This document shows, piece after piece, positions 35,284 through 45,117 of a stretch of DNA of 64,000 nucleotides (the stretch's first letter is position 1; every line of letters starts with the position of its first letter). The notes below the pieces were generated by a model. That model was not told the DNA's origin. It ran no database searches and saw only the letters and a program-made list of their open reading frames with translations. Made by a program: the position numbers and the translations under genes. Source of the DNA: Sphingomonas sp. IC-56 (GTDB lineage Bacteria > Pseudomonadota > Alphaproteobacteria > Sphingomonadales > Sphingomonadaceae); assembly GCF_021043375.1 (NCBI RefSeq), contig NZ_JAJNDV010000008.1:44026-108025 (forward strand). Direction: 5' to 3'.

Positions 35284-36384
35284 TCAGTACCGCCCCCAGG
35301 TGAAGCGCGACGAAAGCACGAAGTTCCAGACTGCGGCAACGACGATCCCCGCCAGCGCCGACAAGCGCCAGTCGCCATGCTGGACGTTGTGGAGGAAGGC
35401 GGCCACGCCGACATTGGCGACCGCCCCCACCGCACACACCACGCAGAAGCTGACCCAGCCGCCCAGAAGGGCACGCGCGCCCTTCAGCCGCTGTTCGCGA
35501 TAGGTGAGCGCGTTGTTGAGGAAGAAGTTGAACGTCATCGCCACCACGACCGCGACGATCGTCGCTGTCACGAAGGGCGCTTCCGCCAGTCCGAACAGCA
35601 GCTCCAGCACCAGGAAGTGGACGCCCGCCCCCAACGCACCGATAGCGGAGAACATGGCGAAGCGGACCGGCACGACCTTGCCAAACATTCGGTCATACAG
35701 TGCGATGAGATATTCCATCGCGACGACGTGATCGAGCTTGCTCTCGCCCTCGGTGCGGGTGCGGAACACATAGGGCAGTTCGACGAACCTGAGCGGCCGG
35801 GGCGAGGCGGTCATGATGTCGAGCAGGATCTTGAACCCGATCGCCGAAAGCGTCGGCACCAGGCCGCGCACGACTGCCGTGCGGATCATGAAAAAGCCGC
35901 TCATCGGGTCGCTCAGTTCGGCCTTGAGCACGCGGCGCGAGAGCTTGGTGGCGAAGGCGGACTTGGCCACCCGGTCGCGGTCCCATTCGCCGGTACCGCC
36001 GCCTTCCACGAAGCGCGATCCGACCACCACGTCGAGCGTCGGATCGGCGGCGAGCGCGTCCAGCATGCTGGGCAACAGCCGCTCGTCATGCTGGAGATCG
36101 CCGTCGATCACCGCCACCACCGGCGCGGCGGTGGCGCACATCCCCTCAATACACGCCGAGGACAGACCGCGGCGGCCGATGCGCTGGATGACCCGGACGC
36201 GCGGGTCGACGCGGGCGAGTTCGCGTGCGGCGTCGGCGGTGCCGTCCGGGCTGTCGTCGTCGACGAAGATCGCTTCCCAGTTGCGGCCCTGCAACGCCTG
36301 ATCAAGCTTGGCGATCAGCGTCGGAACGTTGGCGCGTTCGTTGAACGTCGGGATGACGACCGCAAGCTCCAGTAGAGTGTGCAC
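35284..36384 (-). CDS. Polyprenyl-phosphate glycosyltransferase (GT2) fused to GtrA domain
   Basis: A 366-residue two-domain protein. Residues 1 to about 230 are a GT2 transferase like dolichyl-phosphate mannosyltransferase: VVIPTFNERANVPTL, IFVDDDSPDGTADAA, AVIDGDLQHDE, and the RTRTEGESKL region. The rest is a GtrA-type domain of four helices (FAMFSAIGALGAGVHFLVLE, FNFFLNNALTYREQ), which is thought to flip or bind polyprenyl-linked sugars. The enzyme should charge undecaprenyl phosphate with a hexose. The start is GTG and shares one base with the leuB stop (TAGTG). It ends 4 bases from the convergent PMT gene. Confidence 0.9.
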   Translation of the reverse strand: MHTLLELAVVIPTFNERANVPTLIAKLDQALQGRNWEAIFVDDDSPDGTADAARELARVDPRVRVIQRIGRRGLSSACIEGMCATAAPVVAVIDGDLQHDERLLPSMLDALAADPTLDVVVGSRFVEGGGTGEWDRDRVAKSAFATKLSRRVLKAELSDPMSGFFMIRTAVVRGLVPTLSAIGFKILLDIMTASPRPLRFVELPYVFRTRTEGESKLDHVVAMEYLIALYDRMFGKVVPVRFAMFSAIGALGAGVHFLVLELLFGLAEAPFVTATIVAVVVAMTFNFFLNNALTYREQRLKGARALLGGWVSFCVVCAVGAVANVGVAAFLHNVQHGDWRLSALAGIVVAAVWNFVLSSRFTWGRY

Positions 36385-37433
36385 TAGAGGGCCCGAAGCA
36401 CTGCGTCGCCCATCGCTTCTGTGGTGTCGGTGCCGCCCAGATCGGGGGTGCGGACGCCGCTTTGTAGCGCGGACGCTACGGCATCCTCAATGCGCTTGGC
36501 CGATGCTTCATCGTTCAGTGAGTAGCGCAGCAGCATGGCGGCCGACAGGATCGCCGCGCATGGATTGGCTTTTCCTTGCCCGGCGATGTCCGGCGCGCTG
36601 CCATGGATCGGCTCGTACATGCCGTTGGCGCCGCTGCCGCCGCTCAGCGATGCGGACGGGAGCATGCCGATCGAGCCCGCGCACATGCTCGCCTGGTCCG
36701 ACAGGATGTCGCCGAACAGGTTGCCGGTGACGATCACGTCGAAGTCGGCGGGGCGGCGAACCAGCTGCATGGCGGCGTTGTCGACATACATGTGGGTGAG
36801 GCGCACGTCGGGATACTCGGTGCTCAGCTCATTGACGACGTCGCGCCACAATTGCGAGGTTTCCAGCACATTCGCCTTGTCGACCGAGCACAGCTTGCGC
36901 CGGCGGCTGCGCGCCGTTTCGAACCCGATGCGGACGATGCGCTCCACTTCGGCTTCGTCATAGCCCATCCAGTCATAGCCCTGGCGCAGGCCCTCCATCG
37001 TCGTGCGGCGCCCCTTCTCGCCGAAATAGACGTCACCGGTCAGCTCGCGCACGATGACGAGGTCGAGGCCAGCAACGACCTCCGTCTTGAGCGGCGAGGC
37101 GTCTTCCAGGCCCGGAAAAAGCTTGGCGGGGCGGATATTGGCGAACAGGCCAAGCTCGCGGCGGATGCCGAGCAACGCAGCCTCGGGGCGCAGACGCCGC
37201 TCCAGAGCCTCGAAGCGGGGATCGCCGATCGCGCCGAACAACACCGCATCGGCGCGCTTGGCGAGCGCGATCGTTTCAGGCGGCAGCGGCATGCCGCATT
37301 GCAGATAGGCGGCGCCGCCAACCGGCGCTTCCTCGAAGGTCAGGTCCAGGCCAAGCGCTTCCAGCACGCGGCGTGCCTGGGTGGTGACCTCGGGCCCGAT
37401 ACCGTCACCGGGCAGAACAGCAATCAGCGGCAT
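36384..37433 (-). CDS. leuB: 3-isopropylmalate dehydrogenase
   Basis: LeuB oxidises and decarboxylates 3-isopropylmalate in leucine synthesis, using NAD+. The 349-residue protein has [24 protein letters not shown] in the substrate loop ([19 protein letters not shown]), the signature region [20 protein letters not shown] and the NAD-binding [18 protein letters not shown]. It is first of leuB and the GT2-GtrA gene, which it overlaps by one base. leuC and leuD are not in the window. Confidence 0.98.
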   Translation of the reverse strand: MPLIAVLPGDGIGPEVTTQARRVLEALGLDLTFEEAPVGGAAYLQCGMPLPPETIALAKRADAVLFGAIGDPRFEALERRLRPEAALLGIRRELGLFANIRPAKLFPGLEDASPLKTEVVAGLDLVIVRELTGDVYFGEKGRRTTMEGLRQGYDWMGYDEAEVERIVRIGFETARSRRRKLCSVDKANVLETSQLWRDVVNELSTEYPDVRLTHMYVDNAAMQLVRRPADFDVIVTGNLFGDILSDQASMCAGSIGMLPSASLSGGSGANGMYEPIHGSAPDIAGQGKANPCAAILSAAMLLRYSLNDEASAKRIEDAVASALQSGVRTPDLGGTDTTEAMGDAVLRAL

Positions 37434-37481
37434 CCACGCTCCTTCGAGAAACTCGGCCCCGCTTTGCCGCCCACGCCCCCG

Positions 37482-38213
37482 TTAAGCAACCGCCCGCTTG
37501 AGCCGGTCGATAAGCCGCGCGCGGTTGGCGAGCACATCGGCGCTCCGCCCGATCAGCAGATCGCGCTCCAGGAAGTGCCCGGTGAGCCGCAATCCATCCA
37601 GGATGTCGCCCCATTCCGCCGAGCCGCCTTGCGTCAGGAAGGACGGCAGGCGCAGCAGCCGGTCCTCATACCCGCTCGCCCCCGCGCGGCTCACCGCGAT
37701 CCCGGACTTGGGGCTGACAAAGGCGAGGTCGTGCGTGGTGCCGGTGGCGGCGCAGCGCTCCAGGTCGAGGCCGAAGCCCAGTTCGGCGAGCAGTAGCAGC
37801 TCGTAGCGAACCATTGCCGTCGCCCAACCTCGGGCGGCCGGCGCCGCTTCGATGGCGGCCAGCACCCCGTCCAGCGCGCCATAGAGGCGGGGATAAGGCT
37901 GCGCCTCGGGCAAGGTCGCGGCGGTGAGCGCGGTCGCCCATTGCAGCGCTACTGCGGGCAACGGCTCACCGAACAGCGGCGCGCGGCTGTGGATCAGTTC
38001 CACGGTAAGCCCGGCCAACTGCTCCTCGGTACGCGAGCGCCATTCGCCCAGGATCAGGTTGGCAGGCTGTAGCACCGGCCGCAGCGCCCGCGACCGGCCG
38101 CCGCGCACATAGCCGGGCTGAAGACCATCGCTCTCGGTCAGCGCGCGGGCGACGGCGCCATGCTCGCCATGCCCGCGTACGCTCAGGAGAATGGCTTCGG
38201 CGCGCAGGTACAT
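37482..38213 (-). CDS. recO: DNA repair protein RecO
   Basis: RecO helps RecA load on single-stranded DNA coated by SSB during recombinational repair. The 243-residue protein has the N-terminal OB fold ([39 protein letters not shown]) and the helical C-domain with [20 protein letters not shown] and [12 protein letters not shown]. The zinc-finger cysteines of many RecO proteins are missing, as is common in alphaproteobacteria. It lies on the minus strand downstream of the polysaccharide acetyltransferase/deacetylase pair and ahead of leuB. Confidence 0.93.
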   Translation of the reverse strand: MYLRAEAILLSVRGHGEHGAVARALTESDGLQPGYVRGGRSRALRPVLQPANLILGEWRSRTEEQLAGLTVELIHSRAPLFGEPLPAVALQWATALTAATLPEAQPYPRLYGALDGVLAAIEAAPAARGWATAMVRYELLLLAELGFGLDLERCAATGTTHDLAFVSPKSGIAVSRAGASGYEDRLLRLPSFLTQGGSAEWGDILDGLRLTGHFLERDLLIGRSADVLANRARLIDRLKRAVA

Positions 38214-38222
38214 GGCGCCGTG

Positions 38223-39170
38223 CTAGCCGCGGCGAATCCTTTTGGCGAGGTTGCCGAGCCCCGCGCCCAGCACCAGCCGCTTGGCCAGCGCCACGCTGCG
38301 GTCGAAGCCGCCCAGCGCCGCCATGGTCATGCGATTGGCAAAGGACGGACGCAGCAGCAGCAGGTCGACGCACGACACACCGCCGGTGGCGAACTGGCGC
38401 TTGTGCTGCCCTTCCCCTTCCGTGAAGTCGAAGGTCGCGAACGCGCCCTCGTCGAACAGGTCGTGCACCGCCTGAAGCTGGAGCACGGCGCCCGGCGACA
38501 GTTCGTTGAACGCCGGATCATGCCCGACATAGGCATAGATCACCGTGTCCCCGACGATCGGGCAATACAGATACGCAGCAGGCTCGCCGCCGATATAGAG
38601 CAGCCAGGCGCGCACACGACCGACCGCGGCGGAGGCATGCATGCTGCGCACGAAATCGGGATTGTCGGGCAGCCCTGAACCCAGCAGCCGTTCCTGATAG
38701 GTGCGCAGCGAAATGCGGCGCGCGGCGTCGTGGAACGCCTCCATCTCCGATGGCGCGGAGAAGGCGCGGATATCGAGCTGACCGCCCGAAGCCGCCGCCA
38801 CCTTCTTGGCCTTGCGGCGCAGGCTCTGGCGGGCATTGGACGACAGCCCGGAAAACCACCGGTCGAAATCCAGCGTCAGGTCGAGATAATAGCGGGTGTA
38901 ACGCTGGCGCACAAAGGGCAGCATGCCGCCCGACGCCTTGACCAGCGGCCCCATCAGCCCCTCGGGTAGCGACGTCACGGCATAGCCATGCGCCGCCCGG
39001 TCTAGCGGCGGCAGTCCGGGCAAGCGGGCGGCGCGGGCATCCGCCAGGCTGAGCGGCACGCGCACCAGCGTACGGTCCACGCTCATCAGCGTGCGGGCAC
39101 CGATCTCGAACTTCAGCTTGGTCTTGCGCAGGCGCGCGGGATCCGCGCGAACTTCGCTCATCGCGTTCAT
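38223..39170 (-). CDS. GNAT/FemAB-like acetyltransferase (CelD/BioF2 type)
   Basis: A 315-residue protein of the GNAT superfamily group found in polysaccharide and cell-wall loci (CelD/BioF2-type). The second GNAT half is clear: RRKAKKVAAASGGQLDIRAF, IYAYVGHDPAFNELSPGAVL, and AFATFDFTEGEGQHKRQFAT. It probably acetylates or aminoacylates a glycan. The start at ATG 39170 overlaps the deacetylase stop by four bases, so the pair is co-translated and may act on the same polymer. It ends 9 bases before recO begins. Confidence 0.75.
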   Translation of the reverse strand: MNAMSEVRADPARLRKTKLKFEIGARTLMSVDRTLVRVPLSLADARAARLPGLPPLDRAAHGYAVTSLPEGLMGPLVKASGGMLPFVRQRYTRYYLDLTLDFDRWFSGLSSNARQSLRRKAKKVAAASGGQLDIRAFSAPSEMEAFHDAARRISLRTYQERLLGSGLPDNPDFVRSMHASAAVGRVRAWLLYIGGEPAAYLYCPIVGDTVIYAYVGHDPAFNELSPGAVLQLQAVHDLFDEGAFATFDFTEGEGQHKRQFATGGVSCVDLLLLRPSFANRMTMAALGGFDRSVALAKRLVLGAGLGNLAKRIRRG

Positions 39171-40123
39171 GCCGCGCGCTCTTCGACCCAGTTCGACCAG
39201 AGCTGTTCGGCCTGGCGCAGGCGCGTGCGCACCAGGCTCGGCGCCAAAGGCCGATCCTGCGCGTCGAGCGGCATCGCCGGGCAGTCGCGGAAATGTGTCG
39301 TCACCAAAGTCCCCTGCCGTTCCGCCAGCATGCGGCACAATGATTCGAACCGGCGGACGTGCACTGCGTTTGGCCGCGTGCCGGCCCGATTGGCAAGCTC
39401 GAAGCCATGTCCGACAATGGTCACTGCGGCGTGCCGTTCCCTGGCTGCGTGGGCCAGCGCCGCGCGCATCTCGGCCGAGGACAGCGCACAGATCTGGAAG
39501 TGGCGCAGATGCCCCGGGCGATCCTCGATACAGGTCACCGGCACTTCGACAATGCCGTGATGCGCGATCGGCGCGATCTGGCGCGCGGGCAAGCCGATCG
39601 CGCTGGGCCAGGGATGCTCCGAGCCGTTATGGCTCGAGTCATAACGAAAGCCGAGCGCGGCGAGCGCGCGCAGCGTGTCGTCGTTGGCGGAATAGGAGCC
39701 CGAGCGGAACGCGGTGAGTTCGCCTGCGCCCGCCTTGCGCAGCAGATCGGCGGCCTGCGCAATCAGTTCGCGCTGGCCGTCCAGGCCATAGTCGATCAGC
39801 TCGAACAGGCCGAAGCCAGCGCCCTTGTCGTCCGCGCGCGCACCCGTCCAGTTGGGATGAAGGTGCAGCTGCACCTCCTGCCCGGCGTGCAGGATACGCT
39901 CCACCACGCGCTTCACGGGGTCGAGGCCATAGACCAGCGCCGGCATGGGATCGACGAAGAAACAGGCCTTCAGGCTGTGACGCGCCAGTTGCTCCAGCTG
40001 CCAGCTCACGCCCACCCCGGCGGGCTCCAGCGAGCGTTGGGCGATGGTGGCGATGTCGTGCCCGGCGACATGGTGGCGCCACATCAGCTCGGTATCGATC
40101 GTGATGAAGGCGCGGGTAGACAT
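39167..40123 (-). CDS. Polysaccharide deacetylase family protein
   Basis: A 318-residue protein with the polysaccharide deacetylase (carbohydrate esterase 4-like) fold. The catalytic/metal aspartate is in FITIDTELMW and the metal histidines in VQLHLHPNW. TAFRSGSYSANDDTLRALAA and YDSSHNGSEHPWPSAIG match the family. No signal peptide is seen, so it may act in the cytoplasm on a lipid-linked intermediate, or be exported in another way. It is coupled to the acetyltransferase gene downstream. Confidence 0.85.
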   Translation of the reverse strand: MSTRAFITIDTELMWRHHVAGHDIATIAQRSLEPAGVGVSWQLEQLARHSLKACFFVDPMPALVYGLDPVKRVVERILHAGQEVQLHLHPNWTGARADDKGAGFGLFELIDYGLDGQRELIAQAADLLRKAGAGELTAFRSGSYSANDDTLRALAALGFRYDSSHNGSEHPWPSAIGLPARQIAPIAHHGIVEVPVTCIEDRPGHLRHFQICALSSAEMRAALAHAARERHAAVTIVGHGFELANRAGTRPNAVHVRRFESLCRMLAERQGTLVTTHFRDCPAMPLDAQDRPLAPSLVRTRLRQAEQLWSNWVEERAA

Positions 40124-40225
40124 GACGCGAGTGTAGGTGTGGGGCAGTGAAGATTGCGTTTCGGCGCAGGATTGCCCGCCCGGTCAGGGCAAGCGCGAAC
40201 GAATCGCAGGCAACTCGCATGGGCG

Positions 40226-40260
40226 AAACCGCCCCCGAAGCGCTTGCTCCGGGGGTGGCA
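40226..40260 (-). terminator. Hairpin after DUF3857 gene
   Basis: On the minus strand ACCCCCGGAGC and GCTTCGGGGGCGGT pair around a short loop and are followed by TTTCG. It lies just past the stop at 40265 and is a likely terminator, with a weak T tract. Confidence 0.6.
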
Positions 40261-40264
40261 CGCG

Positions 40265-43066
40265 TCAGGGCGTTACGCCGTAGCGGGCATATTGCTCGTC
40301 GATCCGCGGCCACATGAGGCGGGCTGCGGCAAGATCGGCATCGCCCGCCTTGTCACCCTTCTTCTTCAGGATGACGCCGCGCAGATACAGGCTGGCGGTC
40401 ATTTCCGGCGCGACTTCGAGCGCCGCGTTCAAGTCCCCCAGCGCATCGTCGATCCGGCCCATGCGGTAATAGACCAGCGCGCGACTGTCATAGATCGCCG
40501 CGGGCTGCTCGGCGATCTCGATCGCTCGCGTGCAATCCTTGAGCGCAGTGTCCAGCGCGACGTTCAACGTGCCCTTCAGCCAGCACCGGCTGTTCAGCAG
40601 GTCGGCCTTGCCCGGGCTCGTCTTCACCGCCCCATCCATTGCGGCAATCGCCTCGTCCGGACGCTTCGCTTCGGCCAGAAGATCGGCCTGAAGCGTGACA
40701 TAGAAGGCCTGTTCGTCTCCGCCGGCGTCGATCCGCTCGGCGATCATCGCCAAAGCGCCATCCTGGTCTCCCTCACGGAAGCGCAGCGTTGCGACGGTGT
40801 TCACTGCACCCATCGAGGAGGGGTCGAGTGCGAGCGCCGCTTCGGCGTCCTTCAGCGCGGCGGCGTCATCCTTCATCTGCTGGAGCACGCTTGCCCGCCT
40901 GAGATACAGGTCCGCGCTCGGGGCAATGCCGATCGCCTTGTCCAGATCGGCCTTTGCCATCTTCCAGTCCCAGACGCTTATGTGGAAGTCGGCCCGAGTG
41001 CTATAACCGCCGGCCTCATCAGGCGCTTGCGCGATAGCCTTGCCATAGCCGGCGAGGATCGGCTGCAGCGCGCCGCTGCGCCGCGCCTCCTCCACCTGCC
41101 GCCATCCGGACGGATAGGCTTCCGGCGCTGCGATCTTCAACAAGCGGTTCTTGGCCAGCGACATCTGGCTGCGCGCGGCGGGAATGTCGGCCGCCGCGAT
41201 CTCGTCGCCCGTGTTCTCGACCCGGTCCTCCACATGCAGGACGCCGTTCGCAAGCGTTGTCGTCCGCTTGATCCGTGCGCCGCCGAGCATTGCAGGCAGG
41301 TTTTGATCGCCTTCCAGCACAAAGCCATCACCCTTGGCTGGGAGCGTCACTTTGGTGCGATAGATCACCGTCGCGGGCCCCGCCCCGGCAACCGGAATGT
41401 CCTTCCAGGCAGGACGCGCGCGATCCGGGGCGAAACTGACCTCACTGACGATCTTGTCCAGTGGCATGCGGTACCGGGATTGCTCAACGGTCCAAGGGCT
41501 GCCCGCAATGCCGGTTGCGCGCATCGTCGCCGTGCCGGTTTCCGCATCATAGCCCATGCTGCTGTCGAAGATCACAGCGCCGCCGCCCAGGACTCGCTCG
41601 GCAGTGCCCTGCGCCGCTTCGTTGCGCTGCTCCCTGGTCATCTGGCTGGAGGCGGCCTGCCCCATACCGGCCATCGGACCGCGCATCCGCAATTCGAGCG
41701 TAAAGGGCGTCGGCAGCCTCAGGCCCGCGCGCTGATCATAGTCGATGTCGATCTCGACCAGGGGGCGGGCCGGGGCGCGTGCGGGCGGCGACAGCAACTC
41801 GGCACCCTTGGCGCGGAGCGGCAGCACATGGCGAAAGGGGGGAACATCGTCCAGGTCCGCGAGCCGCGTGCCGGACCCCGTGCCGTCCAGCCACAGGCTC
41901 TTCCCCCCGATGGTCGCCAGCACCAGAACATGGTCGAACGCCCCTGCGCTGGGCAGGCGGCCGGGCACCTGATCCCCCAGGTTGATATTCGCCGCCACGG
42001 CTTCGGCCTCGATATCGAGCGCACGCAGCATGGCGAGCAACAGCAACGTCTTGGCCTTGCAGTCACCATAGCGCAGCGTCCAGGTCTGCCCCGGCGATTG
42101 CGGCACATAGTTGCCGCCAGCCATGCCGTTGAACAGGTAGCGCACTTCATCCTGCACGAGCCGCAGCGCGGCGGCCGCGCGGACGCGCTGGTCCTGCGAT
42201 GTCGCAGCGATCTTGGCCACTTCGGCGGCGAGCGGGCTGCCGGGCGCGATCAGGCCGTCGGTCTTGTACAGCGGCGCCATGACTCGGGAGATCGACGCCC
42301 AGTCGGCGAAGCTGGACACCTCCAGGATTGGCAGCTTGCGGTAACGGGCGGGCGCATCGGCCGGCAGTTCGGGAAGCTTTGCCAAGGGCATCGCGATTTC
42401 GACTTCGTTGAAGCCGCCCTTGGTCACCACGGCAGGCTTCAGCCCGTCGACATAGGTGCGCCAGCGAAGATCGGTCCCCACCGGCCAGCTCAGCCGCGCG
42501 CGGGCGAACTTGGCGCGGTTGGGTGCGGCGAGCAGCCCCTGCGCCGCCTGCACATTGCCCTGCAACGCCTTGTCGCTAATGGTGGTGGAATAGGCGACGC
42601 GCAGCACGTCGCCGACGCGGAGCCCTTCGGCCTGGAGGGTGGCGGTCAGCACGCCGTTCAACTGGCGCTGTTCCAACTGCTCCTCGCGACGAAGCACCTG
42701 GAAAGGCTGCGCGCCCGCGACCAGGTCGATGACCTCGCCGCCGCGCAGGATCTGGGCGCGGTGGATGATCAGATCGCCGGCGTCAGGCTGCCAGGCGAGC
42801 TTCACCTGCCCCACTTCGCTCAACATCTGCGCGGTGACCGCCCGGACGGCCTGGTCTACATAGGACCAGAGTTGCCCGTCGCTGACGCGCTGCTGCTGAT
42901 CCAGGATCACCAAAGCAGGATCGGCATCGCTCAGCTTGGCGACCTCCGGCGCGGGCGCGGCCAGCACCCAGCCGGGTGCCGGCTGGTACAACGGCTTGTC
43001 GCCGGCATGGGCCACCCCGGCCATGCACAGAAACGGAACCAGCGAAACGCCGCTACGCCACATCAT
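40265..43066 (-). CDS. DUF3857 domain protein with transglutaminase-like core and TPR repeats
   Basis: A 933-residue exported protein. After a signal peptide (VSLVPFLCMAGVAHAG) come a DUF3857 beta domain (to about residue 260), a transglutaminase-like domain with the Cys-His-Asp triad (RYGDCKAKTLLLLAMLRA with Cys336, AFDHVLVLA, LWLDGTGSG), and a C-terminal TPR array (ADLYLRRASVLQQMKDDAAA, AAIYDSRALVYYRMGRIDDA, LYLRGVILKKKGDKAGDA). The triad suggests a peptidase or cross-linking activity in the periplasm; its substrate is unknown. A GGGGGGAAGT ribosome site precedes ATG ATG at 43066. It is not in an operon. Confidence 0.85.
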   Translation of the reverse strand: MMWRSGVSLVPFLCMAGVAHAGDKPLYQPAPGWVLAAPAPEVAKLSDADPALVILDQQQRVSDGQLWSYVDQAVRAVTAQMLSEVGQVKLAWQPDAGDLIIHRAQILRGGEVIDLVAGAQPFQVLRREEQLEQRQLNGVLTATLQAEGLRVGDVLRVAYSTTISDKALQGNVQAAQGLLAAPNRAKFARARLSWPVGTDLRWRTYVDGLKPAVVTKGGFNEVEIAMPLAKLPELPADAPARYRKLPILEVSSFADWASISRVMAPLYKTDGLIAPGSPLAAEVAKIAATSQDQRVRAAAALRLVQDEVRYLFNGMAGGNYVPQSPGQTWTLRYGDCKAKTLLLLAMLRALDIEAEAVAANINLGDQVPGRLPSAGAFDHVLVLATIGGKSLWLDGTGSGTRLADLDDVPPFRHVLPLRAKGAELLSPPARAPARPLVEIDIDYDQRAGLRLPTPFTLELRMRGPMAGMGQAASSQMTREQRNEAAQGTAERVLGGGAVIFDSSMGYDAETGTATMRATGIAGSPWTVEQSRYRMPLDKIVSEVSFAPDRARPAWKDIPVAGAGPATVIYRTKVTLPAKGDGFVLEGDQNLPAMLGGARIKRTTTLANGVLHVEDRVENTGDEIAAADIPAARSQMSLAKNRLLKIAAPEAYPSGWRQVEEARRSGALQPILAGYGKAIAQAPDEAGGYSTRADFHISVWDWKMAKADLDKAIGIAPSADLYLRRASVLQQMKDDAAALKDAEAALALDPSSMGAVNTVATLRFREGDQDGALAMIAERIDAGGDEQAFYVTLQADLLAEAKRPDEAIAAMDGAVKTSPGKADLLNSRCWLKGTLNVALDTALKDCTRAIEIAEQPAAIYDSRALVYYRMGRIDDALGDLNAALEVAPEMTASLYLRGVILKKKGDKAGDADLAAARLMWPRIDEQYARYGVTP

Positions 43067-43160
43067 ACTTCCCCCCGACTATCGGGAACGGAAAGTAACG
43101 GCTCTCCTGCCCGACACAAGCCAAGTTGTTGTGCAGGCGCGATGCAGTGAAACGGAGCGG

Positions 43161-45083
43161 CTAACGGGCGTGGTAGAAGTCGTAGACTTGTTGCGCGACG
43201 GCGGCGGACACGCCGGGCGCCTTTTTCAGGTCTTCCAGGCTGGCGTTGCGCACGGCGCGGCCGGTGCCGAAGTGCATCAGCAGCGCCTTCTTGCGCGCCG
43301 GGCCGATCCCTGGAACCTCGTCCAGCGGCGAAGCACCGATCGCCTTGGCGCGCTTATCGCGGTGCGCGCCGATTGCGAAGCGGTGGACCTCGTCGCGCAG
43401 GCGCTGGAGGTAGAACAGCAGCGGCGAATTGACCGGCAACGTGAGTTCGCGCCCGTCCATCAGGTGAAACACCTCGCGCCCGTCGCGGCCATGGTGCGGG
43501 CCCTTGGCGACGCCGACTAGGCAGACATCCTCGATGCCGAGGTCCTCGAGCACACCCTTCACCGCATTGAGTTGCCCACGGCCGCCGTCGATCAGCACCA
43601 GATCAGGCCACTCGCCCTGCGTTCGATCCGGGTCCTCGCTCTGCGCACGCGCGAAGCGGCGGCCGAACACCTCGCGCATCATGCCGTAATCGTCGCCGGC
43701 GATGGTTTCGGGGCGCTTGATGTTGAACTTGCGATACTGGTTCTTGCGGAAGCCCTCGGGACCGGCGACCACCATGGCGCCCAGCGCATTGGTGCCCTGG
43801 ATGTGGCTGTTGTCATAGACTTCGATGCGCTGGGGTGACTCGGGCAGATCGAACAGGTCCGCGACCTCGGCGAGCAGTTTTGCCTGGGTGGTGCTTTCGG
43901 CCAGACGACGGTCGAGCGCCTCGACGGCGTTGCGCTGCGCCTGTTCGAGCAGGCGGCGGCGGGGGCCCCGCTGCGGCACCCCAATCGCGACTCTGTGCCC
44001 CGACCGCTCCGCCAGCGCCTCGGACAGGAGCTTGGCTTCTTCCAAATTGCGGTCGACGAAGATCGTCTTGGGCGGCGGCACTTCCTCATAGAACTGCATC
44101 AGGAACTGGGTGAGCACTTCGTCCTCGGGCACTTCGTTGGTGTGCGCGGGAAAGAAGCTGCGATGCCCCCAATTTTGGCCGCCGCGGATGAAGAAGGCCT
44201 GGATGCCCATCGTGCCGGACTTGCAGGCGAGCGCGAAGATGTCGACGTCGCCCACGCCTTCGGCGTTGATCGCCTGGCTGCCCTGGATGAAGGTCAGCGC
44301 CTTCAGCCGGTCGCGCAGGATCGCGGCCAGTTCGAAATCGAGATTCTCCGCCGCGGCCTGCATCTGCTCGCCGAGCTTAGCCTGGACCTGGGTCTTCTTG
44401 CCCTGGAGGAAGTTGCGCGCGTCGCCGACCAGCTCGGCATAGCCTTCGGTGTCGATCCGCCCTACGCACGGCGCCGAGCAGCGGCGGATCTGGTACAGCA
44501 GGCACGGCCGGTCGCGGGTGGCGAAGAAGCTGTCAGTGCACGAGCGCAGCAGGAACAGCTTCTGGAGCGCGTTGAGCGTCTGCCGCACCTGCCCCGCCCC
44601 GGCGAACGGGCCGAAATAATCGCCCTTGTAGCGCCGCGCACCACGGTGCAGCTGGACGCGGGCGAAGTCGTGATCCTGGCGCAGCAGGATGAACGGGAAC
44701 GACTTATCGTCGCGCAGCAGGACGTTGTACGGTGGGCGATAGCGCTTGATCAGCTGCGCTTCGAGCAGCAGCGCCTCGGCCTCGTTGTTGGTGGTGACGA
44801 TGGTCATCGACCGCGTCTGCGCCACCATGCGCTGAAGCCGCTTCGACAGGCGGGTGACCTGGGTATAGTTGGTGACGCGATTCTTCAGCGCCCGCGCCTT
44901 GCCGACATACAGCACGTCGCCGCGCGCATCCTGCATGCGGTACACGCCCGGGCGGATGGGCAGCGTCTGTAGCACGTTGCGGATTGCTGCGACGCCGGCC
45001 TCCAGGTCGGGCGTTTCCGCGCCGCGAACTGTATAGGTCGCGGTTTCCTCGTTGAATCGATTGGGGGAATTGGGGTCCGACAT
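43161..45083 (-). CDS. uvrC: Excinuclease ABC subunit C
   Basis: UvrC makes both incisions in nucleotide excision repair. The 640-residue protein has the GIY-YIG nuclease domain (PGVYRMQDARGDVLYVGKAR, GVY and YVG here), the UVR helix (EQMQAAAENLDFELAAILRD), the RNase H-like C-nuclease with IEVYDNSHIQGTNALGAMVV and LVLIDGGRGQLNAV, and the C-terminal HhH pair (LDEVPGIGPARKKALLMHFG). All are complete. It lies downstream of a small membrane-protein gene. Confidence 0.98.
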   Translation of the reverse strand: MSDPNSPNRFNEETATYTVRGAETPDLEAGVAAIRNVLQTLPIRPGVYRMQDARGDVLYVGKARALKNRVTNYTQVTRLSKRLQRMVAQTRSMTIVTTNNEAEALLLEAQLIKRYRPPYNVLLRDDKSFPFILLRQDHDFARVQLHRGARRYKGDYFGPFAGAGQVRQTLNALQKLFLLRSCTDSFFATRDRPCLLYQIRRCSAPCVGRIDTEGYAELVGDARNFLQGKKTQVQAKLGEQMQAAAENLDFELAAILRDRLKALTFIQGSQAINAEGVGDVDIFALACKSGTMGIQAFFIRGGQNWGHRSFFPAHTNEVPEDEVLTQFLMQFYEEVPPPKTIFVDRNLEEAKLLSEALAERSGHRVAIGVPQRGPRRRLLEQAQRNAVEALDRRLAESTTQAKLLAEVADLFDLPESPQRIEVYDNSHIQGTNALGAMVVAGPEGFRKNQYRKFNIKRPETIAGDDYGMMREVFGRRFARAQSEDPDRTQGEWPDLVLIDGGRGQLNAVKGVLEDLGIEDVCLVGVAKGPHHGRDGREVFHLMDGRELTLPVNSPLLFYLQRLRDEVHRFAIGAHRDKRAKAIGASPLDEVPGIGPARKKALLMHFGTGRAVRNASLEDLKKAPGVSAAVAQQVYDFYHAR

Positions 45084-45117
45084 TGCCAGCCGATCTAGGG
45101 AGTCGTGCGCCGCCGCG

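Noticed and set aside
40154..43150. A 998-codon plus-strand frame opposite the DUF3857 gene.
   Set aside because: Same GC effect. No signal, domain or ribosome site was seen, and the minus strand encodes a full domain set.
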